Source: Bacteroidales bacterium (lineage in GTDB: Bacteria; Bacteroidota; Bacteroidia; Bacteroidales; UBA932). Taken from it: a DNA stretch of 10,926 bases. The notes under the pieces were generated by a model that saw only the letters and a list, made by a program, of their open reading frames with translations, did not search any database and was not told the origin of the DNA. A program made the translations under genes and the position numbers. Each line of letters begins with the position of its first letter. Position 1 is the stretch's first letter. Positions 7,355 to 10,926 of the stretch are shown here, piece by piece. The stretch is from positions 1 to 10,926 of the forward strand of contig JAGAAU010000205.1 in the NCBI GenBank assembly GCA_017615135.1. The letters run 5' to 3'.

Positions 7355-8809
7355 TTATTCCACGAATTCGATGTCATCGAAGTATATATCCGCCGGCTTC
7401 TGGTTCTGATTGTTGAAGTTCACGAAAACCCGGAACTGGAACTGGCCGGTCTGGGCCAGGTTGTTCACTTCGCCGCTGTACTTGCCGGAAGTAAGGTCAT
7501 ACACGAATACATTCCAGTCATTTGTCTTGATAGCCGCGTTCCATGCATCCAGAGTCGGGTTCATGGTATCGAACTCTATGCCGTTGATTATTGACGGCGT
7601 ACTCTTGGTGCTCTTGTTGTCTTCCTGAAGAAGGGGAGTGTAGCCGGATTCGCCGATATACACTTTAACCCTCACTTTGGTGTAACGGGCCCTGTCGGGA
7701 ACCTCCGTCTTGCCGTCCGGCATGGTGTTGACCTTGAATTTAAAGTAACCGGAAGTGCTGTTGTTGGGGTTCATTATGGAGCCCATGTCCCCGAGAACCT
7801 TGGAGCTGGAGTTGACAGCGGTCTTGAACGGGTTCTCCACTACCTGTGTTACACTTACACCGCCGGCCACGTTGCCTATGTAGTAGCTCCCGATGCCGGG
7901 GCCGATTTCATACCCTTCGAAATTGTCGAAGAGAAGGCTTCTTTCAGACTTCTCGGCAACATTGACGGTCCAGTTTCTGTCCGCCGTCTCGCCGATGGCG
8001 TTGGTTACGGAGCAGCTTACCATAAAGCTGCCTATGGACGGGCAATCGTAAGTGTAGGAATCCGAGGTCGATACTTCGCTGCCGTTCAATTTCCAACTGA
8101 AGGCCGCTCCACCGGCTCCATGGATGATTTTTGCAGAGAAAGTCAGATTGTCTCCAACCATGGCGTCAATGGATTCGCCGGCAGGCGTATAGCTAAGCTC
8201 CAGCGGCAGGTCTATGACATTGATTGTCCAGGACCTCTGTGCTGTCATGCCGTCTATGTTCTCGCCCCTGTATTCAAGGCTGTGGGTGCCGATTTCCTCT
8301 TCCGTGAAGACATGGGAGAACAGGGTTCCGTCTCCAACAACTTCGCCGTCGAGTGTCCAGGAGTGTACGGTTTCCTTGTCGCCGCCTGTAACCGTAACGG
8401 AGATCTCAAGTGTATTTCCTATTACGGATTCCACCGTTCCTTCTTCCAGCGAACATGTGATTTCCAGGGGTACTCCGGCTACGTTTACGGTATAATCCTT
8501 CTCCACTTTGCCCAGGTTGTTGGAAGCCTCGAAATGCACCGTGGATGTGCCAAGTTTATTGAAAACCCATGTCAGCGAAGGGGTCGTTGCGACCAATTCT
8601 CCATCTACGGTCCATATTGCGGAGATATCGTTTCCTTCCACTATGGTGGCCCTGAACTCTACCGGAGTCCCTACCAGAACGTTCAGTACGTCATCGGTTA
8701 CGGAGAACTCTATTTCCGGGGCCTTGGGTTCAATTCGTTCTTCATTCTCGTTGCAGGCCGATAGCGCCGCTGTGAGCAGGCAGGCGGCCAGGAGCTTTTT
8801 ATATTTCAT
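7355..8809 (-). CDS. Surface lipoprotein 2 with three PKD/Ig-like modules and a C-terminal beta-sandwich domain (SusE/SusF-like position)
   Basis: This 484-residue protein begins with a lipoprotein signal peptide (lipobox LSAC, Cys19). The residues after the cysteine (NENEE) are acidic, as in Bacteroidota surface-exposed lipoproteins. Three PKD/Ig-like modules follow at about 31-111, 113-199 and 202-285. Each has a central W-x-(V/L/K)-(D/N)-G motif (IWTVDG, SWTLDG, SWKLNG) and closes on a W/Y-T-(V/I)-N-V strand. The C-terminal part (about 291-484) starts with LFDNFEG and ends YFDDIEF, a pattern common in glycan-binding beta-sandwich domains of PUL proteins; it also carries ENPF, NSSSKVL and STSGYF. 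No catalytic motif is visible, so the likely role is glycan binding at the outer membrane with the modules as a spacer. The start is 2 bp after the stop of its paralogue upstream. Aromatic side chains in the C-terminal domain are candidate sugar-stacking positions, but I cannot identify the site. Confidence 0.87.
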   Translation of the reverse strand: MKYKKLLAACLLTAALSACNENEERIEPKAPEIEFSVTDDVLNVLVGTPVEFRATIVEGNDISAIWTVDGELVATTPSLTWVFNKLGTSTVHFEASNNLGKVEKDYTVNVAGVPLEITCSLEEGTVESVIGNTLEISVTVTGGDKETVHSWTLDGEVVGDGTLFSHVFTEEEIGTHSLEYRGENIDGMTAQRSWTINVIDLPLELSYTPAGESIDAMVGDNLTFSAKIIHGAGGAAFSWKLNGSEVSTSDSYTYDCPSIGSFMVSCSVTNAIGETADRNWTVNVAEKSERSLLFDNFEGYEIGPGIGSYYIGNVAGGVSVTQVVENPFKTAVNSSSKVLGDMGSIMNPNNSTSGYFKFKVNTMPDGKTEVPDRARYTKVRVKVYIGESGYTPLLQEDNKSTKSTPSIINGIEFDTMNPTLDAWNAAIKTNDWNVFVYDLTSGKYSGEVNNLAQTGQFQFRVFVNFNNQNQKPADIYFDDIEFVE

Positions 8810-8811
8810 GG

Positions 8812-10179
8812 CTATTTGAAGAATTCAATGTCGTCAATATATACGGTACGGTTGTTTTCCTCCGCTTCTATGTTTCCTCCGGAAATGTTTGTTCCGGCTT
8901 CGGTGAGCAGCAGACGGAAAACTATATTCTTGGTATTGTCAAAAGTCTGTCCTTCTGGCAGCTTGTACTCCAGAATTTCCCATTCTCCGTTGAATTTCGG
9001 AGGTGTTACCGACGGATATTTTGTGCCGCCGTAATCTACTCTCGGATAGTACTTGTTTGCCCCGAGATATACAAGGAAACGAATTCCGCTGTATTCAGAA
9101 ATGTCGAATCCCTTTTCAGAAAGCATCTTGGGCCCTTTCATGGTAAAGTACCCCGAGGTGCCTCCGCTTCCGTAAACCCTGTCGCGCAGACACTTGGCAC
9201 TGGTGTTCAGACCGCCCACAAGAGGATTTTCAACGAGCTCTATACCCGGCTGATTCTCGCCCAGGTTGAACCATGCGCCTATGGCGTCGGCTTCAAAATC
9301 ATCGAACAGACGTCCGGTGGCGGTAACGGTTATCTTCCAGTTGTGTGTCACTGTTTCCCCCTTGGCGTTTACGGCCTCGTAGCGAAGTGAAAATTCTCCT
9401 CCGACGGGGAAATAATGGGAGAATTCTCCCGTTTCTCCAACGACAATGTCATCGAGATACCATTTTTGCTCCAGTCCAGTTCCGCCGAAGAGGACAGTTG
9501 CCGTGATAGTGAGGTTACGCCCCGCCAGAATAGCTACAATTTCGTCGTAGTTGGAGAAGGAAATCTCCAGAGGGCGCTCTATCACTGATACGGTGAAGGA
9601 TTTGTCGAAGGACCCGCATATATTGGATCCGCGGTATCGTACATTGTAGGGGCGGGCTTCCATGAGCTGCAGAGAACCGAAGAAGGCCTCTTCGCCCATT
9701 ACTGTGCCGTCTACGCTCCATTCGTGGATAACATCCTTGCCATATTCCACTACGGCGGCAACCTTGAGGTAATCCAGCTGACGCCTTGCTATCTGGAGAG
9801 AGTCTCCGGTAGACAGTGAAATCTTAAGGATGTCGGAGACGTTTACCTGATAGCTGTGGTCTACGACTCCGGCGCCGTTTCTGGCTTCGAAGCGTACGTT
9901 GTAGCTTCCGGCATTTTCAAATACATAGTCGAAGGACTGTGAACTTGATGTGAGCACATCATTTATATACCAGCCTGTGGATACCTTGTCGCCGGAAATC
10001 ACTCTGGCGGTAAAGGAGACGGTTTCTCCAACCTGCGCATTGATTACGTCCGACGGTAATGTAAATTCAACTTCCGGCGCTTTGTAGCGGACCGGTTCCG
10101 GTTCTTTAAAACCGTCGCAGGCCCACATTCCGCATAGTGCCATGGTTGTAAATATTACAGGAAACAGCTTGTGTCTCAT
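8812..10179 (-). CDS. Surface lipoprotein 1 with three PKD/Ig-like modules and a C-terminal beta-sandwich domain (SusE/SusF-like position)
   Basis: This 455-residue protein has a signal peptide ending in a non-canonical lipobox, MWAC with Cys21, followed by DGFKEPEP, a charged surface-export-like stretch. Three PKD/Ig-like modules lie at about 36-115, 117-200 and 203-286, with GWYIND, EWSVDG and KWYLDD as the central tryptophan motifs. The second module is the most diverged: its start (SLSTGDSLQIARRQ) lacks the usual V-G-x-x-(V/L) turn. A C-terminal domain (about 290-455) begins LFDDFEAD, contains ENPLVGGLNTSAKCL and GGTSGYF, and ends YIDDIEF. Architecture matches lipoprotein 2, so the two look like diverged tandem duplicates. 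No catalytic residues are evident and glycan binding on the cell surface is inferred. It lies 9 bp after the partial GH50-like gene and 2 bp before lipoprotein 2, so all are probably on one mRNA. Confidence 0.86.
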   Translation of the reverse strand: MRHKLFPVIFTTMALCGMWACDGFKEPEPVRYKAPEVEFTLPSDVINAQVGETVSFTARVISGDKVSTGWYINDVLTSSSQSFDYVFENAGSYNVRFEARNGAGVVDHSYQVNVSDILKISLSTGDSLQIARRQLDYLKVAAVVEYGKDVIHEWSVDGTVMGEEAFFGSLQLMEARPYNVRYRGSNICGSFDKSFTVSVIERPLEISFSNYDEIVAILAGRNLTITATVLFGGTGLEQKWYLDDIVVGETGEFSHYFPVGGEFSLRYEAVNAKGETVTHNWKITVTATGRLFDDFEADAIGAWFNLGENQPGIELVENPLVGGLNTSAKCLRDRVYGSGGTSGYFTMKGPKMLSEKGFDISEYSGIRFLVYLGANKYYPRVDYGGTKYPSVTPPKFNGEWEILEYKLPEGQTFDNTKNIVFRLLLTEAGTNISGGNIEAEENNRTVYIDDIEFFK

Positions 10180-10188
10180 ATTCTTATG

Positions 10189-10926
10189 TTATTTATAAAA
10201 GCGGGCAAGGTTGTAAACGCATTCGTTAATGGTCCGCATATGCTCGATAAGTGCATCATAACGCTGACAATCCCAGGTGACGATTCCCTTATTGGAGTCT
10301 ACGTTGGATGAATCCGAGCCGGTGTTGGTGGGATCGTTGTCCATGTAGGTGAACCAGTGCCAGCCTACGCAGACCTTGCTTTTAAGGAGCTGGTTTACGA
10401 AATTCTGATAGAACAGTCCGCGGTCGGCCTGGGTCTTGACCACCCATCCTGCACCGGAGGTGTTGCCCATGCCGGAATCCACTCCCTTGGTGTAGAATTC
10501 GGTAACCATAAAGGGCTTGCCGGACCAGGATTCCCAGTTGCGCATGGCGTCGGCGTCAGGCTCCCATTTCTGATAGTGGTTTATGGAGACGACATCTACA
10601 TATTTACCTGCGACTTTGAACATCTCGGGATTAACCAGTTCATAACTCCACTGGTTAAAGCGGTCTCCCAGGAACAGATGGTTGGGGTCGTACTTCTTTA
10701 GCGCCGTAGTTACCTTTTGCAGATAAACCTCGTAACAGTATGCTATGAACGCTTTTTTGTCTTCGGCGGTAGCATCTGAAATCTTGCTGCCGGCCTTGCC
10801 CTTGCGCTGGTCCAGCCATTCCTGCGCTTTCTGGTGGTTGATGTGCGTGGAAGGCCATTTGGTAAGGCAGTACTCCAGGGCGTAATCCTTCCAGGGTATT
10901 TCATTATCAATAAAATAGCCTATCAG
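10189..10926 (-). CDS. Clan GH-A glycoside hydrolase, GH50/agarase-like (second copy, N-terminus outside the window)
   Basis: The frame is open from base 10926 to the TAA at 10191-10189, giving the last 245 residues. There is no real start in the window: the internal Met at 10623 lies inside the barrel and the reading frame and homology run straight through it. The visible part starts LIGYFIDNEIPW, aligning with residues 221-232 of the complete paralogue, with Glu9 (codon 10902-10900) as likely acid/base. VTEFYTKG carries the likely nucleophile, Glu143 of the visible part. The HYQKW, GAGW, DRGLFYQNF and VGWHWFTYMDNDP blocks are shared with the paralogue; by eye about half the residues match. 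Roughly 220 N-terminal residues, including any signal peptide, should lie to the right. It is the first gene of the visible operon and sits 9 bp ahead of lipoprotein 1. Family and substrate carry the same uncertainty as for the complete copy. Confidence 0.85.
   Translation of the reverse strand: MIGYFIDNEIPWKDYALEYCLTKWPSTHINHQKAQEWLDQRKGKAGSKISDATAEDKKAFIAYCYEVYLQKVTTALKKYDPNHLFLGDRFNQWSYELVNPEMFKVAGKYVDVVSINHYQKWEPDADAMRNWESWSGKPFMVTEFYTKGVDSGMGNTSGAGWVVKTQADRGLFYQNFVNQLLKSKVCVGWHWFTYMDNDPTNTGSDSSNVDSNKGIVTWDCQRYDALIEHMRTINECVYNLARFYK

Larger units (their letters stand above)
1..10926 (-). other. Probable single operon: distal part of a polysaccharide utilization locus
   Basis: All eight genes run on the minus strand with gaps or overlaps of 9, 2, 4, -8, -4, 84 and 5 bp. 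This arrangement implies co-transcription, with translational coupling at the two overlaps. Function supports a unit: two surface lipoproteins, three secreted hydrolases, then two cytoplasmic enzymes of glucuronate breakdown. Both ends run off the window, so neither promoter nor terminator is seen. I saw no clear Bacteroidota promoter (TTTG with TAnnTTTG) in the only gap large enough to hold one. The SusC/SusD transporter pair and the regulator that usually define such loci are not in the window. Confidence 0.75.

Noticed and set aside
7351..7377. Upstream ATG at 7377 as the start of the complete GH50-like gene
   Set aside because: It adds nine polar residues ahead of a good signal peptide and overlaps the lipoprotein stop; the ATG at 7350 gives a 4-bp gap and a proper signal sequence.

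Overview
The window looks like one long, right-to-left (minus-strand) operon from a member of the Bacteroidota, most likely the Bacteroidales. The evidence is the pair of adjacent SusE/SusF-style surface lipoproteins with acidic residues after the lipid-attachment cysteine, a very compact gene layout with weak Shine-Dalgarno signals, secreted glycoside hydrolases next to cytoplasmic sugar-acid enzymes, and a Bacteroidota-type YfhO membrane protein. It reads as the downstream part of a polysaccharide utilization locus (PUL). No SusC/SusD pair or regulator is visible; if present, these would lie to the right of the window, upstream in transcription.

Layout in transcription order, right to left: (1) a clan GH-A, GH50/agarase-like hydrolase whose N-terminus is cut off by the right edge (10926-10189); (2) surface lipoprotein 1, with three PKD/Ig-like modules and a C-terminal beta-sandwich domain (10179-8812); (3) surface lipoprotein 2, with the same architecture (8809-7355); (4) a complete secreted paralogue of the first hydrolase (7350-5953); (5) a secreted GH2 enzyme, probably a beta-glucuronidase (5960-4137); (6) a short-chain dehydrogenase that fits a UxuB-type D-mannonate oxidoreductase (4140-3322); (7) a strong 68-nt hairpin in the only sizeable intergenic gap (3315-3248); (8) mannonate dehydratase UxuA (3237-2068); (9) a YfhO-family polytopic membrane protein cut off by the left edge (2062-1).

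Proposed working: the lipoproteins bind a uronic-acid-containing glycan at the cell surface. The two GH50-like enzymes cut the backbone or oligosaccharides. The GH2 enzyme removes terminal beta-linked glucuronic acid. In the cytoplasm glucuronate would be isomerised to fructuronate by an enzyme not in the window (UxaC), reduced to mannonate by the SDR and dehydrated to 2-keto-3-deoxygluconate by UxuA. The glycan itself cannot be read from the sequence.

Gene spacing is extremely tight: gaps of 9, 2 and 4 bp, overlaps of 8 and 4 bp, then 84 bp and 5 bp. No stretch over 300 bp lacks a gene. I found no tRNA, rRNA, mobile element, CRISPR array, convincing promoter or convincing terminator. I did not find a clearly undescribed system. 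The most distinctive points are the duplicated hydrolase and lipoprotein pairs and the hairpin in front of uxuA.
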